NCBI GenBank assembly: GCA_016935555.1
Contig: JAFGQR010000128.1
Location: 1-56,944, forward strand
Direction of reading: 5' to 3'
Origin: Verrucomicrobiota bacterium
GTDB taxonomy: Bacteria; Verrucomicrobiota; Verrucomicrobiia; Limisphaerales; JAFGQR01
DNA: 56,944 bases
Shown: positions 8,687 through 17,700 of the stretch, in pieces
Layout of the letters: each line of letters starts with the position of its first letter
Position numbering within the stretch: the stretch's first letter is position 1
Made by a program: the position numbers and the translations under genes
Notes under the pieces: model-generated
The model's database searches: none
Told to the model about the DNA's origin: nothing
What the model saw: only the letters and a program-made list of their open reading frames with translations

Positions 8687-9679
8687 TTAAGGACGCAAGA
8701 CGATCTTCCCCGAAAGCGTGCCCGCCCGGCGCAGGGTGTTGTCCTCCTGCAGACGATGCGCCGCCGCCGCCTCCCTCAGCGGCAACACCCGGTCAATCCG
8801 CGCCCGCAACACGCCCTCCACCAGCCACCGGGCGATGGCCTCCGCACTCGGGCGCTGCTCCTCCGGCCCCGCATTGAACATGGCAAACCCGTGCAGCGAA
8901 CAGTCCTTCACGTAAAACGGCCCCACAGGCAACACCGCGCGCGCCTCGCGTCCCGCCATCATCACCAGCCGCCCCCTCCTGGCCAGCAGCGGCACCGCCT
9001 CCTCCAAGTCCGGCTCCCGCCGCGTTTCCCACCATACGTCCACGCCGTCCGGCGCCAGCCGCCGCACCACCGCCGGCACGTCCTCGTCCGCATACCGGAT
9101 CACCGCATCGGCGCCCAGTTGCCGGCATGCCTCGGCGTTGCCGGCGCTGCCCGCCGTCGCAATCACCCGCCCCCCCAGCGCCTTCCCCATCTGCACGACG
9201 GCCGACCCCACCCCGCCCGAACCGCCGTGCACAAAGAGCGTTTCGCCCGGCCGCAGCCGCGCATGACGCGTCAGCCCAAGATGCGCCGTGATCCCCACCA
9301 GCGCCAGCGCCGCCGTCTGCTCGTCCGCCACCCCGGGCGGAATCGGATGCAGCCAAGCCTCGTCCACCGCCGCCAGCTCGGCAAATGTCCCCTGCCGCCC
9401 CAACATCCCCTGGTTGCTCCCCCAAACCCGGTCCCCCACCCGGAATCGCGCCGCCCCGGGCCCGACAGCTTCCACCACTCCCGCCAGGTCGCATCCCACC
9501 ACAAAGGGCACCGGCAGCGGCATCGCCACCACGCCAGCCCGAATGTAGGTGTCGATCGGATTCACCGCCACGGCCTTCACACGAACCAGCACCTGCCCTC
9601 CCGCAGGCGCCGGCGCCGGCATGTCGCCATACACAATGCTCTCCGGCGGGCCCGGCTGCCGAATGAACGCCGCTTTCAT
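8687..9679 (-). CDS. Zinc-independent quinone oxidoreductase (MDR family)
   Basis: This 330-residue NAD(P)H-dependent enzyme of the medium-chain dehydrogenase/reductase superfamily resembles QOR/Zta-crystallin. It begins MKAAFIRQPGPPESIVYGD, typical of the group. It has the GroES-like N-terminal domain with NPIDTYIRAG, and a Rossmann domain with VHGGSGGVGSAVVQMGKALG binding the cofactor. The ring of Cys/His residues that binds structural or catalytic zinc in alcohol dehydrogenases is absent. It likely reduces quinones or activated alkenes in the cytoplasm. Its stop is one base before the first ATG of ARC, so it may be co-transcribed with the proteasome genes. No functional link to the proteasome is evident from sequence. 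Confidence 0.85.
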   Translation of the reverse strand: MKAAFIRQPGPPESIVYGDMPAPAPAGGQVLVRVKAVAVNPIDTYIRAGVVAMPLPVPFVVGCDLAGVVEAVGPGAARFRVGDRVWGSNQGMLGRQGTFAELAAVDEAWLHPIPPGVADEQTAALALVGITAHLGLTRHARLRPGETLFVHGGSGGVGSAVVQMGKALGGRVIATAGSAGNAEACRQLGADAVIRYADEDVPAVVRRLAPDGVDVWWETRREPDLEEAVPLLARRGRLVMMAGREARAVLPVGPFYVKDCSLHGFAMFNAGPEEQRPSAEAIARWLVEGVLRARIDRVLPLREAAAAHRLQEDNTLRRAGTLSGKIVLRP

Positions 9680-9875
9680 GGGCCCAATCTGATCCGTCCC
9701 GCCCCCGCGCGCAATCCCGGATTCCAGGCGCCCGCGCCTCCCCGCCACCCGCCCCCGAGGCCGGGGCCCGGGCCGCAAAAGGCCGAAAATTTTTGTGGCA
9801 TATTTCATTTCCTTTGCTACAGTCCCGCCTCTTGCCCTGATGAGGGGTGTGGGACTGGATCCCGAAACGTTTGGA

Positions 9876-10496
9876 ATGTTCCGAGAGACGTTTGTCGTTG
9901 TGACTGTGAAGAAGAAAATCGCGAAGAAAAAACGGGCGCCTGAGCGGCCCAAATCCAGGCTGCGCACGACGGCCACCGCGGCCGCCATTCTCGGCAGGGC
10001 TTCCGCCAAGCTGCACAAGAGCGCCAAGCCGGCGGTTCGGATACGGCCGGAATGGCAGCGTTATTACGAGGTGCTGCTGGATTTGCGGGAACGCCTGATC
10101 GGCCAAATGGACGGCTTGGCCAAGGAATCCTCCCAGGAAATGGACAGCTACAGCCTCCACATGGCCGACGCCGGCACGGACAACTTCGACCGCGATTTTG
10201 CGCTGAGCCTGCTGTCGTCCGACCAGGACGCCGTCTACGAGATCGAAGCCGCCCTCAAACGCATCGAGAAAGGCACCTACGGCGTCTGCGAGTTGACCGG
10301 CAAAACCATCCCCCGGGTCCGCCTCCAGGCCATTCCCTGGACCCGCTACACCGTGGAAGCCCAGGCCCAACTTGAGCGTGACGGGGCGCTGCGCCAGCGC
10401 CGCCTCGGGGCGCTCGGCACCATCGACAACAAGGGCATCGCCGAAGTCGAGGAGGAAGAGGAAGGCGACGAAAAACCCGCCAAGGAAAAAGAGTGA
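9876..10496 (+). CDS. DksA/TraR-family protein with an eroded zinc finger
   Basis: The C-terminal half fits the DksA/TraR family: a helical hairpin (RPEWQRYYEVLLDLRERL...), an MADAGTDNFDRDFALSLL segment, and AALKRIEKGTYGVCELTGKTIPRVRLQAIPW, where the C4 zinc finger normally sits. Only one of the four cysteines (GVCE) remains. The usual second Cys is Gly-like (LTG) and the ...YC..C.. pair is replaced by YTVEAQ. The N-terminus is very basic (KKKIAKKKRAPERPKSR) and the C-terminus very acidic. DksA-like proteins bind the secondary channel of RNA polymerase. The start is unsure: ATG 9876, ATG 9840 or GTG 9900 are possible. The gene runs straight into ribosomal protein genes on the same strand. Confidence 0.75.
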   Translation: MFRETFVVVTVKKKIAKKKRAPERPKSRLRTTATAAAILGRASAKLHKSAKPAVRIRPEWQRYYEVLLDLRERLIGQMDGLAKESSQEMDSYSLHMADAGTDNFDRDFALSLLSSDQDAVYEIEAALKRIEKGTYGVCELTGKTIPRVRLQAIPWTRYTVEAQAQLERDGALRQRRLGALGTIDNKGIAEVEEEEEGDEKPAKEKE

Positions 10497-10499
10497 TTT

Positions 10500-10667
10500 A
10501 TGCCGCGAGAAATCGTCACCCTGGAATGCACCGAAGCGCGCAAAGACGGCAAGAGCCCGTCCCGCTACACCACCACCCGCAATAAGAAAACCAAGACCGA
10601 ACGGCTGGAACTCAAGAAATACAATCCGGCCCTCCGGCGCCACACGCTGCACCGCGAAATCAAGTAA
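10500..10667 (+). CDS. rpmG: 50S ribosomal protein bL33
   Basis: This 55-residue protein reads [17 protein letters not shown], then [10 protein letters not shown] and [22 protein letters not shown], a clear bL33. It has the usual length and the typical YTTTRNKK and KKYNP..R.H signatures. It binds 23S rRNA near the E site. Only one Cys is present, so it is a zinc-free form. It starts three bases after the stop of the DksA-like gene and is followed nine bases later by rpsR. It is too short for usual ORF cut-offs. Confidence 0.95.
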   Translation: MPREIVTLECTEARKDGKSPSRYTTTRNKKTKTERLELKKYNPALRRHTLHREIK

Positions 10668-10676
10668 CCCACTCCT

Positions 10677-10940
10677 ATGCCGCGCAAAACCAACAAAGAC
10701 AACGAGGCCAAAGGCCGCCGCGGCCGATCGTCTTCCTTTGAGAAACGCACCCCGCGACCCAAACCCAAAGTCGATTTCACCGTCGACGCCCTGGATTGCA
10801 AGAACGTGACACTCCTGCACCGATACGTTACCGACCAGGGCCGCATTCTGCCCCGCAAATACACCGGCCTGCCGGCCCACTACCAGCGCCGGCTCAATCG
10901 CGCCGTCAAGCGCGCCCGGTCGATGCTGCTCATGAAGTAG
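10677..10940 (+). CDS. rpsR: 30S ribosomal protein bS18
   Basis: This 87-residue protein has the bS18 core: VDALDCKNVTLLHRYVTDQGRILPRKYTGLPAHYQRRLNRAVKRAR in the C-terminal half, preceded by a basic, flexible N-terminal extension. It sits on the 30S platform with bS6. Pairing of L33 and S18 is common. The usual partners rpsF and ssb are not adjacent here. The ATG at 10677 is nine bases after the L33 stop. Confidence 0.95.
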   Translation: MPRKTNKDNEAKGRRGRSSSFEKRTPRPKPKVDFTVDALDCKNVTLLHRYVTDQGRILPRKYTGLPAHYQRRLNRAVKRARSMLLMK

Positions 10941-10992
10941 CCGCAACCCGACCGCCCTGACCCGGTTGCAACCGCTCTACGGCGGGATGCTT

Positions 10993-11457
10993 ATGGAATT
11001 GGCCGACATTCTAAGCCCGGCAGTCATTTGCCCCGAGATGAAAGCCTCCAATCGCTGGGAGGCCATCGACGAACTCATCGCCATTCTCGTCAACGCCGGC
11101 CAAATCCAAGCCGAATACCGCGACGCCATCACCACTGTCGTCAAACGACGCGAAACCTCCATGAGCACCGGGATCGGGTTCGGTATCGGCATCCCCCACG
11201 CCTCCACCGACCTCATCACCGAAGTCATCGGCGCCTTCGGACGCTCCAAAACGGGCATCCAATTCGATTCCCTCGACAACCAGCCCGTCCACCTGGTGAT
11301 GTTGTTCCTCGTTCCCCAAGGCCAGTTTCAAAAGCACCTCCACACCCTCGCCAAAATCGCCAAAAGCCTCCATAAAAAGGAGTTCCGACAGGCGCTGGAG
11401 GATGCTCCCGACGCATCCGCCATGTTCCAAACCATCCGGAACGAGTCGGGCAAATAA
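10993..11457 (+). CDS. PTS EIIA (mannitol/fructose or Ntr type) domain protein
   Basis: This 154-residue single-domain EIIA of the PTS-EIIA type 2 fold has the phosphorylatable histidine at residue 69 in GIGFGIGIPHAST, followed by VIGAFGRSKTGIQFDSLDNQPVHLVMLFLVP. Stand-alone proteins of this kind, like PtsN, usually regulate nitrogen or potassium metabolism and do not transport sugar. The ATG at 10993 has GGCGGG six bases upstream and was preferred over the two earlier in-frame starts. It sits between rpsR and argS, six bases before argS, so it is probably co-transcribed with them. The upstream phosphotransfer proteins (EI, HPr) are not in the window. Confidence 0.82.
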   Translation: MELADILSPAVICPEMKASNRWEAIDELIAILVNAGQIQAEYRDAITTVVKRRETSMSTGIGFGIGIPHASTDLITEVIGAFGRSKTGIQFDSLDNQPVHLVMLFLVPQGQFQKHLHTLAKIAKSLHKKEFRQALEDAPDASAMFQTIRNESGK

Positions 11458-11463
11458 CCCGCC

Positions 11464-13179
11464 ATGCTCCGCCATTTGCTCGAAGCCGCCTTGCGCCCGG
11501 CGGTCGCCGCCGTTCTCCCAGACGCCGATCTGAACCTCGTCCAAGTCCGGCCCTGCCCCGATCCCCGGTTCGGCGATTACCAGACCGCCGCCGTCATGGC
11601 CCTGGCCAAACAACGTCACCTCAACCCACGCCAGCTCGCCGCCGACGTCCAAGCCCGACTCGATGTCCAACCCTGGTGCAACCACACCACCATCGCCGGC
11701 GCCGGCTTCCTCAATTTCCATCTCAACCCCCAAACCGTCGCCAACGCCCTCGCCGCCGCCGCCCGCGGCGAACACCGCTTCTTCCAGCCCACCCCCGCCC
11801 CACGCACCGTCGTCCTCGACTTCAGCTCGCCCAACGTCGCCAAACCCATGCACGTCGGGCACATCCGATCCACCATCCTGGGCGACAGCCTCGCGCGAAC
11901 GCTTCGCCTGCTCGGCCACCGCGTCATTACCGACAACCATATCGGCGACTGGGGAACCCAGTTCGGCATGCTCATCGTCGGGTGGAAACGCAGCCTGAAC
12001 CCCGCCGCGCTCAATCGCGATCCCTTCGCCGAACTCGAACGGCTCTACCAAATCATCCACGCCGAATGCCGCCAGAACCCGGCCACTCTCGAAGCCGCCC
12101 GCGCCGAACTGGTCAAACTGCAGGCCGGCGACGACGAAAACCGCCGGATCTGGCAGGAGATGATCCGGCTTTCCCAAAGCCAGTTCGACACCATCTACGG
12201 CCGCTTGGGCGTCCACTTCGACCATGCCTTGGGCGAAAGCTTCTATAACCCCAGCCTGCCCGACGTCGTCCGCCAGCTCATCCACCAGCGCGTCGCGCGC
12301 GAAAGCGACGGTGCCCAAGTCGTGTTCTTCGACGACGATCCCTCCCTCAAACCCCACCCGGCCATCGTCCAAAAACGCGACGGCGCCTTCAATTACGCTA
12401 CCACCGACCTCGCCACTCTCGACTACCGCCTCCGCACGTGGCACCCGGACGAAATCATCTACGTGACTGACGCCCGCCAACAGCTGCACTTCAGCCAGGT
12501 GTTCCATGTCTTCCGCCGCTGGCACCCCGACGCCCGCGTCCGCCTCGCCCATGTCTGGTTCGGCTCCATCCTCGGCGAGGATGGCAAGCCGTTCAAAACC
12601 CGCTCCGGCGACACCGTCAAACTCGCCGACCTCCTCGACGAAGCCGAAGAACGCGCCTTCCAGGTCGTCACCGCGAAAAACCCGGACCTGTCCCTGGACC
12701 AACGCAAGGAAATCGCCCGCGTCGTCGGCATCGGCGCCGTCAAATACGCCGACCTGCTCCCCAACCGGCAGAGCGATTATGTGTTCAGCTGGGACCGAAT
12801 GCTCGCGTTGAACGGCAATACCGCCCCCTACCTCCAATACGCCTACGCCCGCATCCGCAGCATCTTCCGCAAAGGCCAGCTCGCCCAGCCCCCATCCCCC
12901 GCCGTCCGCCTCGACGCCCCCGAGGAAATGGCCCTCGCCAAACACCTCCTCAACTTCGGCTGCACCCTCGAAACCGTCGCCGCCGAATACCGTCCCAATT
13001 ACCTCTGCAATTACCTCTACGACCTCGCCGGACTCTTCACCCGATTCTACGAGTCCTGCCCCGTCCTCAAGGCCGACCCCCCGGCCCGCGCCAGCCGCGT
13101 GACTCTCTGCCAACTCACAGCCCAGGTCATCCAACAGGCCCTCGACTCCCTCGGCATCCGGGTCCTGGACCAGATGTGA
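11464..13179 (+). CDS. argS: Arginyl-tRNA synthetase
   Basis: This 571-residue class I synthetase charges tRNA-Arg with arginine. It has an N-terminal Arg-tRNA-synthetase additional domain (RFGDYQTAAVMALAK...), then SSPNVAKPMHVGHIRSTILGD with the HIGH-type HVGH at 130-133, NHIGDWGTQFGMLI, YVTDARQQLHFSQVF, and a C-terminal DALR anticodon-binding domain ending DSLGIRVLDQM. The canonical KMSK loop is replaced by DGKPFKTRSGDTVKL, which is normal for many ArgRS enzymes. It starts six bases after the EIIA-like gene. Confidence 0.95.
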   Translation: MLRHLLEAALRPAVAAVLPDADLNLVQVRPCPDPRFGDYQTAAVMALAKQRHLNPRQLAADVQARLDVQPWCNHTTIAGAGFLNFHLNPQTVANALAAAARGEHRFFQPTPAPRTVVLDFSSPNVAKPMHVGHIRSTILGDSLARTLRLLGHRVITDNHIGDWGTQFGMLIVGWKRSLNPAALNRDPFAELERLYQIIHAECRQNPATLEAARAELVKLQAGDDENRRIWQEMIRLSQSQFDTIYGRLGVHFDHALGESFYNPSLPDVVRQLIHQRVARESDGAQVVFFDDDPSLKPHPAIVQKRDGAFNYATTDLATLDYRLRTWHPDEIIYVTDARQQLHFSQVFHVFRRWHPDARVRLAHVWFGSILGEDGKPFKTRSGDTVKLADLLDEAEERAFQVVTAKNPDLSLDQRKEIARVVGIGAVKYADLLPNRQSDYVFSWDRMLALNGNTAPYLQYAYARIRSIFRKGQLAQPPSPAVRLDAPEEMALAKHLLNFGCTLETVAAEYRPNYLCNYLYDLAGLFTRFYESCPVLKADPPARASRVTLCQLTAQVIQQALDSLGIRVLDQM

Positions 13180-13185
13180 CCCGCC

Positions 13186-14151
13186 TCAGGCACACCAGTC
13201 GCGCTCGCGGCGCTGCGCCTTTTGCACCGCCGCCCGCGCCAGCGCCGCATCCTCCGCCACCTGAAAGTCGAACATCCCCACACAAATGAAATCCGCGCCG
13301 TTCTCAAACGCGTAGGAGAAACCCTCGCGGGGATGAATCGCTCCGGCCCCCAGCACCTTGTACGCGATCCACGGCCGGTCCGACTCCCCCATGAACCGCC
13401 GCGTCTCCTCGGGCGTCTCTTCCCAGACGCTGTCGTGACGCGGCTCGGGTCCGGCCGACCAGTAGCGCTTGCTGTTGAATGTCTTCATGTAAAAGTCCGG
13501 CTTGATCCCTGCCCGCTCCACCGCCTGGTGCACCGCAATCGCATGGCCCGCTATCCCTGCAACCACCCCCTGCCGCCGAATCCTCTCCACCGCCTCGCCC
13601 AACACCTCCACCTTCCCCTGCGCCACAAGACTGTCTCCCACTCCCCCGTGCGTGTAAACCGCCACCGCCCCATGGTCAATCGCCACTTGGATGTCCGTGA
13701 AATCGTTCTCCTTGATCTTCACCTGCGCCACCCACTGAATCCTCCCCCCGCGCTCCTTCCAATACCCGCGCAAAATCCGCAGCGTGTCCCCGTCCAACCG
13801 CAACACCGCCGTGTTGATCCCGTGCGCCTCGCATCGCGCCAGCGTCTCATGCACCTTGTCGTCCGTAAAATAATGCTTCAACAGCGCCGACACGTAAATC
13901 AGATCCCGGCTGTGGGCAAAACCGCTGATCAAATTGCCGCCGCAAATCAGCCGGCTGATCGAGAGCTTCCCCAGCTTCCCCTGGGGCAACAGCCCCGCAC
14001 CCGCACCCCGCCCTTCCGGCGTCGGCACCGGGGCCGACCGGGCCTGCTGAGCCCGCAGAGCCGCCTCCTCGAATCGAAACCCCAGTGCCGCCGCAGCCGG
14101 CCCCAGCGCGGAGCGCCTCAGAAAATCACGCCGACCCATCATGGATGCCAT
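13186..14151 (-). CDS. Tat-exported TIM-barrel protein (aldo/keto-reductase-like)
   Basis: This 321-residue protein begins with a twin-arginine signal, RRDFLRRSALGPAAAALGF, so it is likely exported folded to the periplasm. The mature part carries the motif CGGNLISGFAHSRD, then alternating strands and helices typical of a beta/alpha barrel (HGINTAVLRLDGDTL, WVAQVKIKEND, GAVAVYTHGG, FYMKTFNSKRYW, FICVGMFDFQ). Similar Tat-tagged aldo/keto-reductase-like proteins are common in planctomycetes and verrucomicrobia, but the cofactor-binding residues are not obvious and the substrate is unknown. The start at 14151 is supported by GGAGGAGG seven bases upstream. It is convergent with argS. Confidence 0.65.
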   Translation of the reverse strand: MASMMGRRDFLRRSALGPAAAALGFRFEEAALRAQQARSAPVPTPEGRGAGAGLLPQGKLGKLSISRLICGGNLISGFAHSRDLIYVSALLKHYFTDDKVHETLARCEAHGINTAVLRLDGDTLRILRGYWKERGGRIQWVAQVKIKENDFTDIQVAIDHGAVAVYTHGGVGDSLVAQGKVEVLGEAVERIRRQGVVAGIAGHAIAVHQAVERAGIKPDFYMKTFNSKRYWSAGPEPRHDSVWEETPEETRRFMGESDRPWIAYKVLGAGAIHPREGFSYAFENGADFICVGMFDFQVAEDAALARAAVQKAQRRERDWCA

Positions 14152-14307
14152 GGCAAATCCTCCTCCGCACCGCCACCCGGCCCCGCGGCCGCCACCGACG
14201 CAACGGTTCAACCGGCTGACTCATGCCGGGCATGCCTATACCCGAAACCGCCCTTCGCCTCAAGCGCAATCCGGCCCTCCCCACTCCCGCGAGCCCATCA
14301 ACCCGGC

Positions 14308-14449
14308 AGGGCGAGACTCCGTCGAGCCCTGACTTTCCTTCGGCTGTTCGCTCATCGCCACATGCGCAGGCGGTTAGGCTCCCCGGAATGGCGGATTCAG
14401 GTTGGCCCAACACCTGAGGGGAAGTATGGGCTCGACGGAGTCTCGCCCT
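14308..14449. repeat. 142-bp element bounded by perfect 22-bp inverted repeats
   Basis: Bases 14308-14329 (AGGGCGAGACTCCGTCGAGC plus CC) are exactly complementary to 14428-14449. The 98 bases between show no ORF. This is the structure of a small REP/BIME- or MITE-like element. It lies in a 639-base gene-free gap. A RAYT transposase, the class that mobilises REP elements, occurs at 45505. Confidence 0.75.
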
Positions 14450-14560
14450 ACCGCAGTTGCCCTGCCTTCGGCGCGGCGGGCCTGCCTTCGTGGCGGATGC
14501 CACTTCGGCGCCGCGGGCCGAACGCCGAATGCCGAATGCCCGAGAGCTCGCGCACGCGCC

Positions 14561-14662
14561 ATTCGATATTCGACGTTGGGCGTTGGGCGTTGAGCGTTGA
14601 GCGTTGAGCGTTGGGCGTTGGGCGTTGAGCGTTGGGCGTTAGGCGTTAGGCGTTGGGCGTTC
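14561..14662. repeat. Degenerate 7-bp tandem repeat array
   Basis: From 14572 there are thirteen consecutive heptamers of the form (G/A)GCGTT(G/A), preceded by ATTCGAT and ATTCGAC heptamers. A related GAACGCC-GAATGCC-GAATGCC run lies just upstream (about 14520-14540). It is non-coding on inspection. A second array with another heptamer sits at 56801. Confidence 0.85.
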
Positions 14663-14790
14663 GTCTTGCCGCGGTTCATGGGAAGGGTACACCTCCAGGG
14701 ATCGGACGTGAATCGAGAACACGAACACCGAACGCCCGGCTCACTGATTTTCAGGGCTTGACCCGGTAACCAAGCCGCCGACCATAAGCC

Positions 14791-17700
14791 ATGCACGCGC
14801 GTCCCCTTTTCGCCGCATTGAGTCTGATCAGCATGGCTGCCACCGGTCCCGGCAGCGAACTGGACGACGGCTGGAGACAGCCGCCCGTGTCGGCCCGCGT
14901 GCGGGCCTACTGGTGGTGGCTCAACGGGAATGTCACGCGGGCGGCCATCACGCGCGACCTGGAGGCGATGAAGGCCAAGGGCTTCGGCGGGGCGTTGATC
15001 TGCGATGCCGACGGGGCCAGCCAGGACGGCAATGAGCGCGTGCCGCACGGGCCGGACTTTTTCAGCCGCGAATGGCGGGAGCTCTTCCGGCACACCCTCC
15101 GGGAGGCGGATCGGCTCGGATTGGAACTGAGCCTGAACATCCAAAGCGGATGGAACCTCGGCGGACCCATGGTCCGCGCCGAGGACGCGGTCAAGAAGCT
15201 GGTCTGGTCGGAAACCGTCGTTGCGGGCCCGGCCCGGATTGAACGGAAGCTGCCCGAGCCGGGACGGCAGGATGGGTATTACCGGGATCTGTTTGTGGCA
15301 GCCTACCGTCTGAAAGCCGAGCACGCTCCGGGCGAGGCGCCCGCCGAGGTCAAGGCCAGCTCGGCGCGCCGCGCGATTCAACACTGGGAGCAGAAGGCAA
15401 TGCATCGGGCGCTGCATTTTTCCGCGCCGGACACGACGCCGCTGCTGGTGGACGTGCCGGCTGAGCCGGGCGAAGAGGACACGGGCGCGGCCGGGGTGAC
15501 AAATCTGACTGCCGGGCTGGATGCCGCGGGGGTGTTGCGGTGGGAGGCGCCGGCGGGGGCGTGGCAGGTGTTGCGGTTCGGGTGCACGATCGGCGACCAC
15601 GCCAGGGTGTCCACGTCGAGCGACGGCTGGAAAGGATATGCGCTGGACGTGCTGGATGCGGGAGCGTTCGAGCGCTACTGGAACGCGGTCGTCGAGCCCC
15701 TCCTGGCCGACGCCGGCCCGCTGGCGGGCAAGACGCTGAGATACCTGCACACCGACAGTTGGGAGGTGGAGGCGGTCAACTGGACGCCCACCCTGCGGGA
15801 GGAATTCCAGCGGCGGCGCGGCTACGATTTGTTCCCGTTCCTGCCGGTGCTGGCCGGGCGCATTGTGGAAAGCCGGCGGGTCAGCAACCGGTTCCTGCAC
15901 GACTTTCGTAAAACCCTCGGCGACCTCGCGATCGACCATCATTACCGGCTCTTCAAAAACGGAGCCCGCCGGCACGGCCTGGAAATCCACCCCGAGTCCG
16001 GGGGGCCGCACGCGGTTCCCGTGGACGCACAGCGTTGCCTGGGCTGCAACGACGTCCCGATGTCCGAGTTTTGGGCGTGGTCGTGGCGGCATCGCGTCGG
16101 CGACTCGAACCGCTTTTTCGTCAAACAGCCGGCGTCCGCGGCGCACACGTACGGCCGGCGGTTTGTGGCTGCGGAAGGCTTCACCACCATCGGCCCCCAT
16201 TGGCAGGAAACGCTCTGGGACAACTTGAAGCTCGCCTTCGACCAGGCGGCCTGCGAGGGCCTGAACCGCCTGGTCTGGCATGCCTTCACGTGCTCACCCG
16301 CCGAAATGGGATTGCCCGGCCAGGAATACTTCGCCGGCACCCATTTCAATCCCAACGCCACCTGGTGGAGCCGATCGGAACCGTTCCTGAGCTACTTGAA
16401 CCGCTGCCAGTGGCTGCTCCAACAGGGCCTCTTCGTCGCCGACGCCCTCTACTACTACGGCGACCACGTCCCAAACTTCTCCCAACTCAAACGCTCCGAC
16501 CCCGCACGCGTTCTGCCCGGGTTCGATTACGACGTGGCCACCGAGGAGGTGGTGCTGACGCGGCTGAGCGTGCGCGACGGGCGGCTTGTGCTGCCGGACG
16601 GCATGCGTTACCGGCTGCTGGTCCTGCCGGAGCGCCCCGCCCTCTCGCTGCCCGTGCTGCGCAAGATCGGAGAACTGGTCCGCGCCGGCGCCACCGTCCT
16701 CGGGCCCCCACCCCTCGAAGCCACCGGATTGCAACATTACCCCGCGTGCGACGCGGAACTGGCCGCGCTGGCAAGGCGGCTGTGGGGAAGCGGCCCCGGG
16801 GCGTCTGCCGCCGCACAGAACGTCTCGGATCGCGCGCGCCCCGCCAAGCCCGCCACCCCCAAGGAGCAAACAATCGGCCCCGGCCGAATCATCACCGGCA
16901 AAACCGCCCGGGAAGTCCTGCGGGCCGACGGCGTGCCGCCGGACTTCGAGTGCGGGCGGGCGGAACTGTTCCGGCCCGCGCCGGCGCGCCCCCCATTCAA
17001 CGGGAGGCCGTCCGTGCGCCTGGACTATATCCACCGTCGAAACGCCGACGTGGACCTTTATTTTGTGGCGAACACCTCCAATGCCCCCGTCAACGCCGTC
17101 TGCACCTTTCGCGTTGCCGGCCGGCAACCCGAACTGTGGAACCCGGTGACCGGCGAGATCCGCGCCGCGACCACCTGGTCGCAAACCGGCGGCCGCACCG
17201 TCGTGCCGCTGTCGTTCCATCCCTGCGGCTCGTGGTTTGTGGTCTTCCGCACCCCGGCCAGGCCGCCGTCGGGCGTCCCCACCCGGCCGAACGTTGCGGT
17301 GCAGACGGAACGGCACAAGCTGGCAGGCGCGTGGACCGTGGCGTTCGACCCCGCCTGGGGCGGCCCCGCCGCTGCAGAGTTCCCCGAACTGACGAGCTGG
17401 ACCCGGCGCCCGGAGGAGGGAATCCGCTTTTACTCGGGCACGGCCACCTACCGCAAGACCTTCGACCTGCCCCCGTCATTGGCAATCTCGAATCTGAATT
17501 CCGAAATCGTCCTTGATCTGGGCGACGTGCGGCAACTGGCCGAGGTGCGGCTCAACGGGCGGAATCTGGGGGTGCTCTGGACCTTTCCGTTTCGGGTCGG
17601 GGTGACCGGCGTGCTGAAACCGGCTGGCAACGAGCTGGAGATCGATGTGGTCAACTTCTGGCCCAACCGCATCATTGGCGACGCCCTGCTGCCCCCGGAG

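Noticed and set aside
12560..12630. Missing KMSK motif in ArgRS considered as a defect
   Set aside because: Many arginyl-tRNA synthetases naturally lack KMSK and use a substitute loop.
14561..14662. Tandem repeats considered as a CRISPR array
   Set aside because: The unit is 7 bases with no spacers and no cas genes nearby.
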